Shown: positions 8,878 through 17,573 of the stretch, one piece after another
Layout of the letters: every line of letters begins with the position of its first letter
Position numbering within the stretch: the first letter of the stretch is position 1
Made by a program: the position numbers and the translations under genes
Source of the DNA: Flavobacterium sp. xlx-214
Lineage (GTDB): Bacteria > Bacteroidota > Bacteroidia > Flavobacteriales > Flavobacteriaceae
Assembly: GCF_013874595.1 (NCBI RefSeq)
Contig: NZ_CP059431.1
Coordinates: 2,108,001 to 2,172,000, forward strand
Reading direction: 5' to 3'
Length of the DNA: 64,000 bases
Notes under the pieces: generated by a model
Told to the model about the DNA's origin: nothing
Databases searched by the model: none
Seen by the model: the letters and a program-made list of their open reading frames with translations, nothing else

Positions 8878-9810
8878 ATTTCCTTATATATTTTTACTTT
8901 TATTAATTACTACATCAATTAAAAAGTAAAACAAAATGTAAATTGCTATTATTAAAGAAGTGGGGGTTCTCTAGCAACATTTTATAATTTTTTATCTAAT
9001 ATAGCGTCATTTTCAGTAGTACATTATTTGTAAATTTTTAGCAACCTATTTTAAAAATGGATATATAATTACATTAGTCGTGCTTTTAATCTCTTACAAA
9101 ATAATTCTCTAGCAACTAAGTATTATAACCAATTTGTAATTTCAGGTAATGCATTTTCAAATAAAGCAGTACTTACTTACAGTTTTACAGTTGCAACCTT
9201 TATTATATATTATAACTATTTTTAAAAAAACATTTGCCTTAACGGTGCAGTATTAGTACAATACAATTATTAAAATATAAAAAAGTGGCGTGTTTTAAAG
9301 AATAATTAATAATATTCAAATAAAATGCCAGTTTGTTTAATTAGGATAAATACTACATTATTATTAGCACTAACCATTTTTATACGTTACACATTGTGGT
9401 TTAAATAGACATTTTGTGAAATAAATGTAGTATTTAATATTTTTTTGTGTAAAAAGTTATATAAACTAAGTTTTGCTTATAAAATTTAGTTTTTTTGTTT
9501 GTGTTTTAACAAACAGAAGTAGGAATGTGCTGTTGAATCGTTGAAAAGATAACTTATAGCCGTTTTTTGACTATAAATACTGTTTTTTTCTTTTTTCTAC
9601 CATTGTAAGTACTATGCAGCCTATATGTTTCCATGGAATTTTAAAAATATTACATTAAAAAGTGAAGAGTAAAATTTATGAAAAGTAAAATGCAGTAAGT
9701 TTTTTTTTAATAATATACTTGGTTAAAAAATTATTTAAATTAGGTTAGTACAATACCTTTAATCAAATTAGCGTAAGTAGAAAAAGTAAAATAAAAATAA
9801 TTACTTTTTT
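8878..9810. other. Gene-poor AT-rich stretch
   Basis: This stretch of about 930 bases is very AT-rich and dense in stop codons in all frames. I see no supported gene, only short hydrophobic fragments that could be decayed sequence. Confidence 0.5.
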
Positions 9811-10105
9811 ATGATATTAAAAGAAGTAAGTCTAAATAATATCATTTTTATAGGAATAAATAAGATGGTTAAAAAAACAAAAGGCGGTTCTACCATAGGT
9901 GATGCTACTATAATTATTGGAGCACAAAAAGTAGAACATTGTCAAATTGCCATCTAGGGAGTATTAGTACAAATAGCCATTACTCTAAAAAAATGAAAAA
10001 GTAGCCTATTTATTAGAAACTACATTAGAAGAAGAAGAGGATACAGATGCATTATTAACAGAAATTGCAGAAGAGTACATAAATTTTGAAGCTGAAAAGG
10101 AATAA
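9811..10105 (+). pseudogene. Decayed DUF892 (YciE/YciF-type ferritin-like) gene
   Basis: Two adjoining frames together give the C-terminal half of a DUF892 protein. Frame one (from the ATG at 9811) includes GGSTIGDATIIIGAQKVEH and is broken by a TAG at 9955-9957, where the family has Tyr in the A-x-Y-G motif. After a frame change near 9990, the second part reads EKVAYLLETTLEEEEDTDAL and ends at TAA 10103-10105. DUF892 proteins are four-helix, ferritin-like stress proteins. The N-terminal half is absent. One stop, one frameshift and truncation make this a pseudogene, consistent with the gene decay seen in the surrounding DNA. Confidence 0.75.
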
Positions 10106-10292
10106 AAATCATATCTTTTGGAGAGGTATCCAATATAACAGATAAACTAAAAATGTTTAAGCATATAATGATAAATTTTTACTAAATAGTTGTATATTTA
10201 TGCTTGTTAATCTAGTAGAGTTTATAAGACATTCACTCTAAATGTTTAATATTTAAATTTAATAGTTTGTTTTAAAATTTCTATTTAAAGTT

Positions 10293-10321
10293 AAAGACCA
10301 GCCTGCTCACAGCTGGTCTTT
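10293..10321 (+). terminator. Hairpin terminator
   Basis: Perfect 10-base arms AAAGACCAGC (10293-10302) and GCTGGTCTTT (10312-10321) enclose a 9-base loop, followed by a T-rich run. No intact gene lies directly upstream. It may once have ended transcription through the DUF892 remnant. Confidence 0.75.
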
Positions 10322-10427
10322 ATGTTTTTTTAATTTAGTAATTTTTTATGTAAAAAAATAGTATATTTATAAGGCAATAGATTCTTTACTATACTATTTT
10401 ATCTCACACTTAGTTAACCTTCATATT

Positions 10428-10721
10428 ATGCCACTAGAAAAAGCCATAAGAGTATACATTACCCACGGAGAAACCTCTGAAATTGTAGAAAGACTAAAAC
10501 AATTGAATATTTGTTTGGAAAGTTTTTTTAATACCGTTCAAGTTTTAAAAGAAAAACATAAGTCAAAAATTTTTTTAAAAGATATTTTCAAAGCCAATGA
10601 ATTTGGCTCTTTTGATACATCAGGTAATCTTACTGATGGTGAAGAGGGTTCAAAAATAAAAATAATTTATAGCTATTTTAATAATTCTAATTTAGAAGAA
10701 TTTGAATTTATTTTATTGTAA
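10428..10721 (+). CDS. Hypothetical protein, 97 aa
   Basis: The frame begins MPLEKAIRVYITHGETSEIV and ends NNSNLEEFEFILL. It is soluble and mixed-charge, with no membrane segment or signal peptide, and it matches no family I recognise. Codon use is consistent with its neighbours. It is preceded by a terminator-like hairpin and stands 157 bp before the lipoprotein gene, on the same strand. It may be a real monocistronic gene, but support is limited to the open frame, its length and the plausible intergenic spacing. Confidence 0.5.
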   Translation: MPLEKAIRVYITHGETSEIVERLKQLNICLESFFNTVQVLKEKHKSKIFLKDIFKANEFGSFDTSGNLTDGEEGSKIKIIYSYFNNSNLEEFEFILL

Positions 10722-10878
10722 CAATTAAAGCTGTTCATTGTTTGTCTTTTTTGAATAGTGTTGTTTTACTTACTTTCATTCAACAACTATTCTTCATTTC
10801 AATCCTCAATGGGCTCAATTATGTATTTTATTTAGTAACATAATTATGTATTTTTAATAAAAATAAACAAAGTTATAT

Positions 10879-11268
10879 ATGAAAAAGTTAATCATTTTCT
10901 TTGTATTTGGTTCTTTGGTTTTTACATCATGTAAAAAGGAAGAAAACAAAATACATGAACCAATGGCAAATCCGCCAATTGAGAACAGTACAGAAGTAGT
11001 TAATACAAATACTGCTGAAGATGTACAGGTTCAAAGTATTCCCACTTTTAAATATGCTGAAGCCGATAAATTTGTAAAGGAATACAACACTTTTATTACA
11101 AATTATAAAGTTGCTACTGCAAATAAGGATGATAAAGCCTTAAAAGAGTTGGGACCTAAGCTAAACGACTTTCAAAAACGCGGTGTTGAATTAGCTAAAC
11201 GCATTCCTGCTGAAGAAGCAGTTGCTTTTCAAGATTTTTTAAACAAAATTGAACAAGAAATTAAATAA
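10879..11268 (+). CDS. Small lipoprotein
   Basis: The 129-aa product begins with a lipoprotein signal peptide, MKKLIIFFVFGSLVFTSC, in which Cys18 is the predicted lipidated residue. Next is a low-complexity Asn/Thr/Pro-rich linker (about residues 25-55). The C-terminal region is helical and charged: KFVKEYNTFITNYKVATANK and then AEEAVAFQDFLNKIEQEIK. It resembles many uncharacterised surface or periplasmic lipoproteins of Bacteroidota, and I do not assign it to a named family. A hairpin terminator follows the stop codon immediately, supporting a single-gene transcript. Confidence 0.75.
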   Translation: MKKLIIFFVFGSLVFTSCKKEENKIHEPMANPPIENSTEVVNTNTAEDVQVQSIPTFKYAEADKFVKEYNTFITNYKVATANKDDKALKELGPKLNDFQKRGVELAKRIPAEEAVAFQDFLNKIEQEIK

Positions 11269-11270
11269 CA

Positions 11271-11302
11271 CAAAGAGGTTGTGCACAAGCATAGCCTCTT
11301 TG
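11271..11302 (+). terminator. Terminator after lipoprotein gene
   Basis: Arms CAAAGAGG (11271-11278) and CCTCTTTG (11295-11302) form a hairpin 2 bases after the stop codon, followed by TTTATTTT. Confidence 0.75.
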
Positions 11303-11586
11303 TTTATTTTGAAGGATTAATTAGAAGGAAATAATATTTGAAAAAGTGCCATAGTTGGTATTATTGTTAACTTAGTAAATCTGTAGTTACAAACTTTGAT
11401 ATAAAATAGAGTCATTTGGTAATTCACTTTATAATTCAGTGTTTATGCTATTTGCTCGTTAAGAAAACAATCGGCTTCTTTCGTAATTTTTCATTTACAT
11501 AATTTCTTTTTGCTCTAGAGATCCGTTTTCGATGTATTTGGTTATTTGATTACTCATGATTATAATTTCTATTTTTGTTCACCTTT

Positions 11587-12243
11587 TTATAAATTTCTCT
11601 TCTTGCTTTCAATTGCAATGAAATCCGGTAAATATTCTGGTGTACAACCTTTTGAAACCATTTTCCCTTTATAAAGTCCCGTCTTTTCACCAATTGCTAT
11701 ACAACGGTCTCGATACGTTTTTTCATATACACCAATCCAACCTGTCATAAAGTTCATAGCCCATTGTACCTCGGGTTGTTCTTTTTCAATTTTTTGCTCA
11801 ATTTTATTAAGTAATAATTCGCTGTAAGCTTGGGGTTTCCCCATCCAACGCAATCTACCTTGATAATACCAAAAAGTTCTTCTTTGCAGCGATGAAGAAC
11901 TGTTTTCCCAACTTTCTATTAACGCAATCAATTTTTTGTCTTTTGCAAGTTGATTTGCAAAAAGCCAATCCATAAGTTGTAGCTTTTCAGATTCGTTATG
12001 TTGTTGAATGTCTTTGTCTAGTTTATTAATAATCTCTTGTGACAATTGTTTTTTGTCCATAATAAGAATAGCTAATTGGCGTGCAAGAAACCGTTCTGTT
12101 GACCAAAGTTCTAAGGCCAATTCATGATCCTTTTTAATTTCGTTAGCAATTTTCCGCAAATCACCTAGTTTTGTATTCGCGTTGCTTATTTGAGTTAGAA
12201 TTGATTCGGTTTGTTTTGATATTTTCATTTTATTAAGAGTCAA
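11587..12243 (-). CDS. DNA alkylation repair protein (AlkD-like HEAT repeat)
   Basis: The 218-aa product resembles the AlkD/AlkC-type DNA glycosylases, which are built from helical HEAT-like repeats. The repeats are visible as successive amphipathic helices. Segments typical of the family are LALELWSTERFLARQLAILI, LMDWLFANQLAKDK, RRTFWYYQGRLRWMGK and the MTGWIGVYEKTYRDRCIAIG region. These enzymes remove alkylated bases. A second ATG five codons in (MKISKQTE) is an equally good start. It is the first of a series of minus-strand single-gene units separated by unusual spacers, which suggests a cassette-like origin. Confidence 0.78.
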   Translation of the reverse strand: MTLNKMKISKQTESILTQISNANTKLGDLRKIANEIKKDHELALELWSTERFLARQLAILIMDKKQLSQEIINKLDKDIQQHNESEKLQLMDWLFANQLAKDKKLIALIESWENSSSSLQRRTFWYYQGRLRWMGKPQAYSELLLNKIEQKIEKEQPEVQWAMNFMTGWIGVYEKTYRDRCIAIGEKTGLYKGKMVSKGCTPEYLPDFIAIESKKRNL

Positions 12244-12363
12244 TTTTTATTTGATTGAGTCACGCCTTACCATTACACATAATCAAAAACCATCAGCGAA
12301 ATCGAAGGTTCGACGAAGGCAATTGCAGGCTTAATTTAAACGAATGTTCAACTGTAGCAATAA

Positions 12364-13839
12364 TTATCCAAGTAGTTTGTAAGATTCGTCTATAATATTT
12401 GTAGGGAAATTATACATTTCTAAAATTCTAATGGCATTTGTTTTCGTATTTAAACCTTTATTTATTTTATAGGTAAATTTAATTTCATTTGCGTGAACAG
12501 TTTCAGAAAAATAGTAAAGCTGGTAGCCATAATTTTCTAAGAAACTCGCAATTTCTAGGTCATGACTTGTTACAAATACTATATTTTTTTCACTATTTAA
12601 ATTTTTTAATACAGATTTGCTAATTGCTATTCTTTCTCTTGTATTAGTTCCTTTGAAAATTTCATCAATCAATATAAGTTTGAAATCAGGCGAAATTTCG
12701 AGAAAATTTTTAATTCTTAGTACTTCGTCCAAGTAATAACTTTTATTATCATAAATATCATCCTGAATTGAAATTGATGTGAAAATTTTCATGAATGGTG
12801 CTTTGTAAACGTCAGCAAAACAAAAACCTAATGACTGAGCAAAAATTGTATTGATTGCAACAACTCTCATGAATGAAGTTTTTCCGGACATATTTGAGCC
12901 AGTTATGACTATACTACTCTTAATTATTTTTAGATTATTTCTTATACAATCATCAAGGAGCGGATGATAAATTGCTTCCAATTGCATTTCTTTTAATTCT
13001 GTAAAAATGGGCTCCGTTGTTTTATATTCTTTCTTAATTTTTGAAATAGAATTAGCTGTATCAATTTTTCCTATAAATTCAAAAACGGATAAAAGTTCTT
13101 TTTTTGAAGAATTCAAAATCGTAACTTTTTTAGCAAAACCAAATATTTCAAGATTAAATGCAATCCTACTAAGCTCAAGAATAAGCCAAAATACAATTAG
13201 AAATTCATTTTTTGCTAATTGTTCAGTAGCGTTACTTGTCCAAAAGGAATTACGCAATTTTTTGATATTTATTTGCTTATATTCATTTTCAAATGCTTTG
13301 GTTTTACTAATGTTTTCACTAACAGCAAGCATCTTATGAAGTCGTGAAATTATTAAATTATAGTATTCAACATAATTTTTGTTTAAGTAGTGATAATAAG
13401 CATTTACAAGGAAAAGTGGAATAAGTAGAAATAGAATTTGCGTTACAAAAAAGCTACAAAATAATATTACACACAAAAAAACAAGAGATAATTTTGCATA
13501 GTTTAAGAATTTTTGATTTATGAAAATATCATTTTCTATAAGTTCAATTATTTCGAAGTCTCTATTTCGATTTAATTTATCTAATTCAATTTCAACATTT
13601 GTCAAACAATTTTTATCAAAGTAATCTTGGTATTCATTAAATAATGAATTTTTCTCGTTTGTAATAATTCGAAATTTTGAATAAAAATATTGTTTCCCAA
13701 TCTTTGAAATTGTTCTATCAACTTTTAAGAAAAGTAGGTCTAAATTTAAATCATCAGCAATTTCATCAGAAATAATTTGAAAAGCATTAGTATTCTTACT
13801 TTTATATTTAAAATATTTTTTAATTAAACTAAAGTCCAT
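12364..13839 (-). CDS. MutS-family ATPase with membrane segments
   Basis: The 491-aa product keeps the MutS core and ATPase domains. Walker A is TGSNMSGKTS near residue 315, SIQDDI follows, Walker B is LILIDEIF near residue 388, and the GTNTRERIAIS loop and VTSHD come next. It lacks the N-terminal mismatch-recognition domain of true MutS. Between residues about 118 and 148 there are strongly hydrophobic stretches (LVFLCVILFCSFFV and ILFLLIPLFLV), probably two membrane helices. Such MutS-related membrane proteins are common in Bacteroidota, with unknown function. A role in mismatch repair cannot be assumed. The gene is one unit of the minus-strand cassette-like series. Confidence 0.82.
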   Translation of the reverse strand: MDFSLIKKYFKYKSKNTNAFQIISDEIADDLNLDLLFLKVDRTISKIGKQYFYSKFRIITNEKNSLFNEYQDYFDKNCLTNVEIELDKLNRNRDFEIIELIENDIFINQKFLNYAKLSLVFLCVILFCSFFVTQILFLLIPLFLVNAYYHYLNKNYVEYYNLIISRLHKMLAVSENISKTKAFENEYKQINIKKLRNSFWTSNATEQLAKNEFLIVFWLILELSRIAFNLEIFGFAKKVTILNSSKKELLSVFEFIGKIDTANSISKIKKEYKTTEPIFTELKEMQLEAIYHPLLDDCIRNNLKIIKSSIVITGSNMSGKTSFMRVVAINTIFAQSLGFCFADVYKAPFMKIFTSISIQDDIYDNKSYYLDEVLRIKNFLEISPDFKLILIDEIFKGTNTRERIAISKSVLKNLNSEKNIVFVTSHDLEIASFLENYGYQLYYFSETVHANEIKFTYKINKGLNTKTNAIRILEMYNFPTNIIDESYKLLG

Positions 13840-14183
13840 TTTCTTTTAATTAAACGTATTAATGGCAAAATGGTTCCAGCTAATGGTTCGGGGCTTTGCA
13901 AAGTACCAAAAACGAGCAAATCTAAAGGACGTGTCAAAATCGAAAATAAAAATCTCAATTTATACAACACACAGCAAAAACCAATTCATTAAATAAATTT
14001 AAGAAAAAAAGCCAGTGGAAATTCAAACATTCACGAATTCCTTAATCAAAAAAATAAAACTTATACATAATTGGCTTTTTTTCGGAATAATAAAAAGAAA
14101 CTTTCAATAAATCATATAACCCGCCATTGCTCCATCTCCTGAAAGCGAACAGCACAAAGTAAATATTATGTTACACTTAGTTT
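13840..14183. repeat. Cassette-type intergenic spacer
   Basis: This noncoding spacer carries the two end motifs seen in other spacers of this region. One side has a taatggttcggggctttgc block, and the side next to the following stop codon has cccgcc, aagcgaac and aaagtaaatattatgtta. Internal complementary words such as aaaagccag and ttggcttttt make it partly palindromic. No ORF is supported. Confidence 0.6.
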
Positions 14184-15680
14184 TTATTTACTTTCAATAT
14201 CAATTAATTTTTTTCCGTTTTCACCTAAATAATGAATTAAAAGAGGATTAAAAATTTTATAACCAACAGTAGAATTCGTAAAAATTAAAATTCCGTTTTT
14301 TGTTTTTGTAAATAGAAATGTAATACATTGCGTTCCCAAGTCGGAACCTCCGTGTGAAATTGCCATTTCTCCATTTCCTAAATCATACATTTCAAAACCC
14401 AGTCCAAAATATTTGTTATCTTTTGTTTTTACTTGTTTTTTCAACATTTCCAGATAAACATTTTCTGAAAGGTTTCCTCCATTCAAAATATTAACGAGAA
14501 AATTTCCGTAATCTTTAATTGTAGTGTGCAAATCATCGGCTGCATTTGCTGTTGTATTTTTAATAGTTTGGTATGGATTTCCGTTTTCATCATAACCTAT
14601 TGCAAATCGTGATTCATCAGTGTTTTTTGTCCAGATAAGATCGGAATCTTTCATTTTTAAAGGTTGAAAAACCAATTCTTCAGCAAGTTTTTCTAAAGGT
14701 TTTTTGAATTTCTTTTCAATAGCTTTTCTTAAATATTCAAAACCTTCTCCAGAATATCCATATTTTGTTCCAGGTTCAAAAAGGAACTGTAATTTTTTGT
14801 TTTCGGTTTCACTTCTCCAATTTGGAAATCCTGTTTGATGACTCAAAATAAGTCTTGTGGTGAGTTTTTTATTTCTCGGATCTTTTGCAATATCTGCATC
14901 GGTAAAATAGTTGTAAATAGGTTCATCCAGATTCCACTTTCCTTCACTTACCAATTTCAATGCAACCATTGTTGTAATTGGTTTTGTAAGAGATGCTACA
15001 TTGAAAATTGTGTTGTATGGCGCAGAATTTCCTTTTGAAATTTCTCCAAAAACTTTTACTTGTTTTAGTTTTCCATTTTCAATAATTCCAAGTCCTAGAG
15101 TTTTGATTTTATTTTCTAATAACCAATTTTCAATGGCAGAATTATTGTCGAAAATATTCGCAGTTTTTTGTGCTTCTGAAATGGGTTGATGATCAAAACT
15201 AAAAGATTCTTTCAATTTCCATTCTCCGTTTTCCAGTTCCCAAAGATTAGTAAATTTTGCAATTCCAGCTTGATTTTCTCTTTTTTCAGAAAAAGAATGT
15301 TCTCCATTTTGAACCGCTCCGTAAAGTTCTCCATTTTTGTAAAGTGGAAAAATTTCGGTTTTGTCCCTTATCAAAAATCGTTTTACTTGTCGATTTTCAA
15401 GGTTGTCGCAAATGCCTTTTTTTAAATCAGCTATAAATTTTGCTTTGTCTGAAATTCCATCTTTGTCATGATAAAATTTTAGATTTTCACTCAACAGATT
15501 TTCGAATTGAGTGATGTTGCATTGATTAAAACCAACTTCAAAAAGCAGACTGTCTTTTGATAAAATTGTTTTATAAAGAGTGGTAGGGTTTTCAGTTTGA
15601 GCAAAGATTTTATTTGAGCAAATAATAAGAAATAGAATTCCGAAACTGATTTTACTAGACATTGTTTTAATTTTCAACAA
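14184..15680 (-). CDS. Secreted serine hydrolase (beta-lactamase/AmpC fold) with N-terminal SnoaL-like domain
   Basis: The 498-aa product starts with a signal peptide ending near residue 28 (ICSNKIFAQ). Residues about 35-165 resemble a DUF4440/SnoaL-like domain (ending KLKESFSFDHQP). Residues about 185-490 form a class-C beta-lactamase-like domain with the catalytic SLTK at 230-233, a YSG at 309-311 in place of the usual YxN, and a late HGGSD motif. The family contains esterases, peptidases and penicillin-binding proteins, so the substrate cannot be named. The start could also be the internal MSSK at residue 7. It is one unit of the minus-strand series. Confidence 0.85.
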   Translation of the reverse strand: MLKIKTMSSKISFGILFLIICSNKIFAQTENPTTLYKTILSKDSLLFEVGFNQCNITQFENLLSENLKFYHDKDGISDKAKFIADLKKGICDNLENRQVKRFLIRDKTEIFPLYKNGELYGAVQNGEHSFSEKRENQAGIAKFTNLWELENGEWKLKESFSFDHQPISEAQKTANIFDNNSAIENWLLENKIKTLGLGIIENGKLKQVKVFGEISKGNSAPYNTIFNVASLTKPITTMVALKLVSEGKWNLDEPIYNYFTDADIAKDPRNKKLTTRLILSHQTGFPNWRSETENKKLQFLFEPGTKYGYSGEGFEYLRKAIEKKFKKPLEKLAEELVFQPLKMKDSDLIWTKNTDESRFAIGYDENGNPYQTIKNTTANAADDLHTTIKDYGNFLVNILNGGNLSENVYLEMLKKQVKTKDNKYFGLGFEMYDLGNGEMAISHGGSDLGTQCITFLFTKTKNGILIFTNSTVGYKIFNPLLIHYLGENGKKLIDIESK

Positions 15681-15749
15681 AGGTTACATTTAAAACAAAA
15701 TATAGCAAAAATTCACCCCGACAAAAACCCGACAATTCCCCGTCAAAGA

Positions 15750-16325
15750 TTATATCATGTTGAAATTCAATTGATAACGTAGTTTTTTGTTTTTGTCAAT
15801 TTCTGCAAGATTTCGCAATATCAAGAAAACGTTAGATAACACAATAATGATTAAAATCACAATTGTAAATGAACGTCCAAGTTTCAATAAAATCCCCAAC
15901 ATGAAAAATATCGGAGCTAAAATTGTCCAAAGAATTTGTAGCGAAATTATTTGTTTAGACAAATTATTTTTCTGTTTTAGGGCGTAAGACAAAATAAGAG
16001 GAGCCAATATATTAAGGGGCGGAATCAAAATAAATAGGATAGAAGAGAGGTTAATGAGTTTGATTTTTTGATAGTCAACTCCACTTTTGGGTTCTATAAA
16101 TTCGATTGGTTTTTCAAGAGATTCTTCAATTGAATCTTCTACTAATTTTTTAGTTAATTCATTTTCCGAAATGTCCAACGATTTAGATAGTGCTTTTAAA
16201 GTATGACCTTTTGGTTCGGTTCCCGATTCAATTCTTTGTATTGTTCTTACAGAAATTCCAGATTTTTCGGATAATTCTTCTTGCGTTAGATTTTGTTGTT
16301 CTCTAATCTGCTTTAATTTGGACAT
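15750..16325 (-). CDS. XRE helix-turn-helix protein with membrane domain
   Basis: The 191-aa product has an N-terminal XRE-type DNA-binding domain (KLKQIREQQNLTQEELSEKS, then GISVRTIQRIESG). The C-terminal half (about 88-175) contains three or four hydrophobic segments, as in DUF4870/Tic20-like membrane domains (IPPLNILAPLILSYALKQKN). This architecture is frequent in Bacteroidota, where the protein is presumed to be a membrane-tethered regulator. Its target is unknown. It lies only 69 bp from the serine hydrolase gene on the same strand, without a cassette-type spacer, so those two could belong to one unit. Confidence 0.85.
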   Translation of the reverse strand: MSKLKQIREQQNLTQEELSEKSGISVRTIQRIESGTEPKGHTLKALSKSLDISENELTKKLVEDSIEESLEKPIEFIEPKSGVDYQKIKLINLSSILFILIPPLNILAPLILSYALKQKNNLSKQIISLQILWTILAPIFFMLGILLKLGRSFTIVILIIIVLSNVFLILRNLAEIDKNKKLRYQLNFNMI

Positions 16326-16577
16326 AAAGTTTTAATAAAATTACATATAATGTGCCGCAGCTTAGTGACTGTGTAGGATTAAATTGAGCAACTGTTCAAT
16401 TCAGACCCGAACGAAACTAAAGCTGTTCCATTATTTGTAAACTTACAAAAAATACAAATATGGACAGATTTTGGTTGATAAGGAAGCAAAAACTCTCAAT
16501 TTATCACTTAACCCGCTTTTGTCCACCCGATCGCAGCGAACTGTAGGAAGTAAATATGATGTTAGCGGTAGTTTTTA
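16326..16577. repeat. Cassette-type intergenic spacer
   Basis: This spacer has the conserved ends ataatgtgccgcagctta at the low-coordinate side and cagcgaactgtagg plus gatgttagcgg at the high-coordinate side, next to the stop codon of the following gene. Internal arms gattaaattgagc and tctcaatttatcactta pair imperfectly, giving a large interrupted palindrome. Confidence 0.65.
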
Positions 16578-17225
16578 TTAGCTCAATATGATTTCCTTTT
16601 CTTTAAGTTTTTTTAAAGTCCTTGTTTTTTTAATTATTTCAATAACTTTTTTACTAAAATCATTGTGATTGCTAATATTATTTTCAAGAAGATTTACTCT
16701 GCTTTTCAGTTCACTCAACCACTCATAAGTTTCATTATTGTCAAGTATTTTTTGATAATATTCATTTTTCTTAGCATACTCATTTGTTAAACCACAAATT
16801 GTTCCTTTGTGATAACTTCCCCATATTTCTTCGCTGGTAAATGTATTATTTAAAATACTTAATTTTGCATTATCTAAATTTTTAAATTTTTCACGAAATT
16901 CTAATATTTTGTTCAGGGCCAAATGACAAAGTTTTTCTATTTCTTCTGAAAACATATCTTCATTTCCGTCATAATCTACAAAGTCAATATCCTGTCTGTA
17001 GCCGATGTCAAATGAAAAATACTCTTCCTCATACCAATTAAAGTTTACGCCAATATTTAAAGTTGTTCCTTGTCTTCCATGGAATGGTTGAAATTCGATA
17101 ACAGTTACAAACCAACCATTATCATCAAGCCAAATTCGAGATTGTCCTTTTTGAGTTATTCCATGTGAGCTTAAAATTTTTTTTGCTACTTTATTGATAA
17201 TTTTTTTGTGGTCAGTGTGTGACAT
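16578..17225 (-). CDS. Hypothetical protein, possibly DUF4304-like
   Basis: The 215-aa product is soluble with no signal peptide. The N-terminal two thirds (NKVAKKILSSHGITQKGQSR, WLDDNGWFVTVIEFQPF, then TTLNIGVNFNWY) look like DUF4304-type proteins, in which a predicted alpha/beta domain has the pattern G-F-x-R followed by beta strands ending in an N-V-N-F motif. The C-terminus is helical and Lys-rich. The assignment is tentative and no activity is known for such proteins. The gene forms one unit of the minus-strand series, with a cassette-type spacer on each side. Confidence 0.55.
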   Translation of the reverse strand: MSHTDHKKIINKVAKKILSSHGITQKGQSRIWLDDNGWFVTVIEFQPFHGRQGTTLNIGVNFNWYEEEYFSFDIGYRQDIDFVDYDGNEDMFSEEIEKLCHLALNKILEFREKFKNLDNAKLSILNNTFTSEEIWGSYHKGTICGLTNEYAKKNEYYQKILDNNETYEWLSELKSRVNLLENNISNHNDFSKKVIEIIKKTRTLKKLKEKEIILS

Positions 17226-17557
17226 GGGATTGTTTTAAAATTATAGCTAACAGTTTGGGGCTTTGCGATAGTGGCGGATTAGAAAGACTAAACTTTCAAT
17301 TATGCACTAACTTGAGCAATGGTTTTTTATGTTTACTAAAGTAAAGAAAAAACAATATGAAACACACAGTTCATCAAAACAAATAATTAGATAAAAGCAG
17401 AGGCGGATAAATATTTCTACTTTACATTCCTGCACTGAGAAGTGTAGAAGTGTAATCTTATTATTTGACTTCGTCAAACCACTTCGTTAGGTTTTACCAC
17501 CATATTAACTAGAACTGTATGAAGTAAATAAAGAGTGTTACCTATAGGTGTTATTTT
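17226..17557. repeat. Cassette-type spacer interrupted by IS66 element
   Basis: This spacer carries the tttggggctttgcgatagt end block and a 35-base block at 17467-17501 (starting gacttcgtcaaacc) that recurs with two to four changes at 21015-21049 and 21812-21846. It ends with agaactgtatgaagtaaata and is cut by the IS66 insertion at 17558. Confidence 0.65.
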
Positions 17558-17573
17558 GTATCCACCCTACAAA

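Noticed and set aside
12364..13839. Annotation as mismatch-repair MutS or MutS2
   Set aside because: It lacks the mismatch-recognition domain of MutS and the Smr domain of MutS2, and has membrane segments near residues 118-148.
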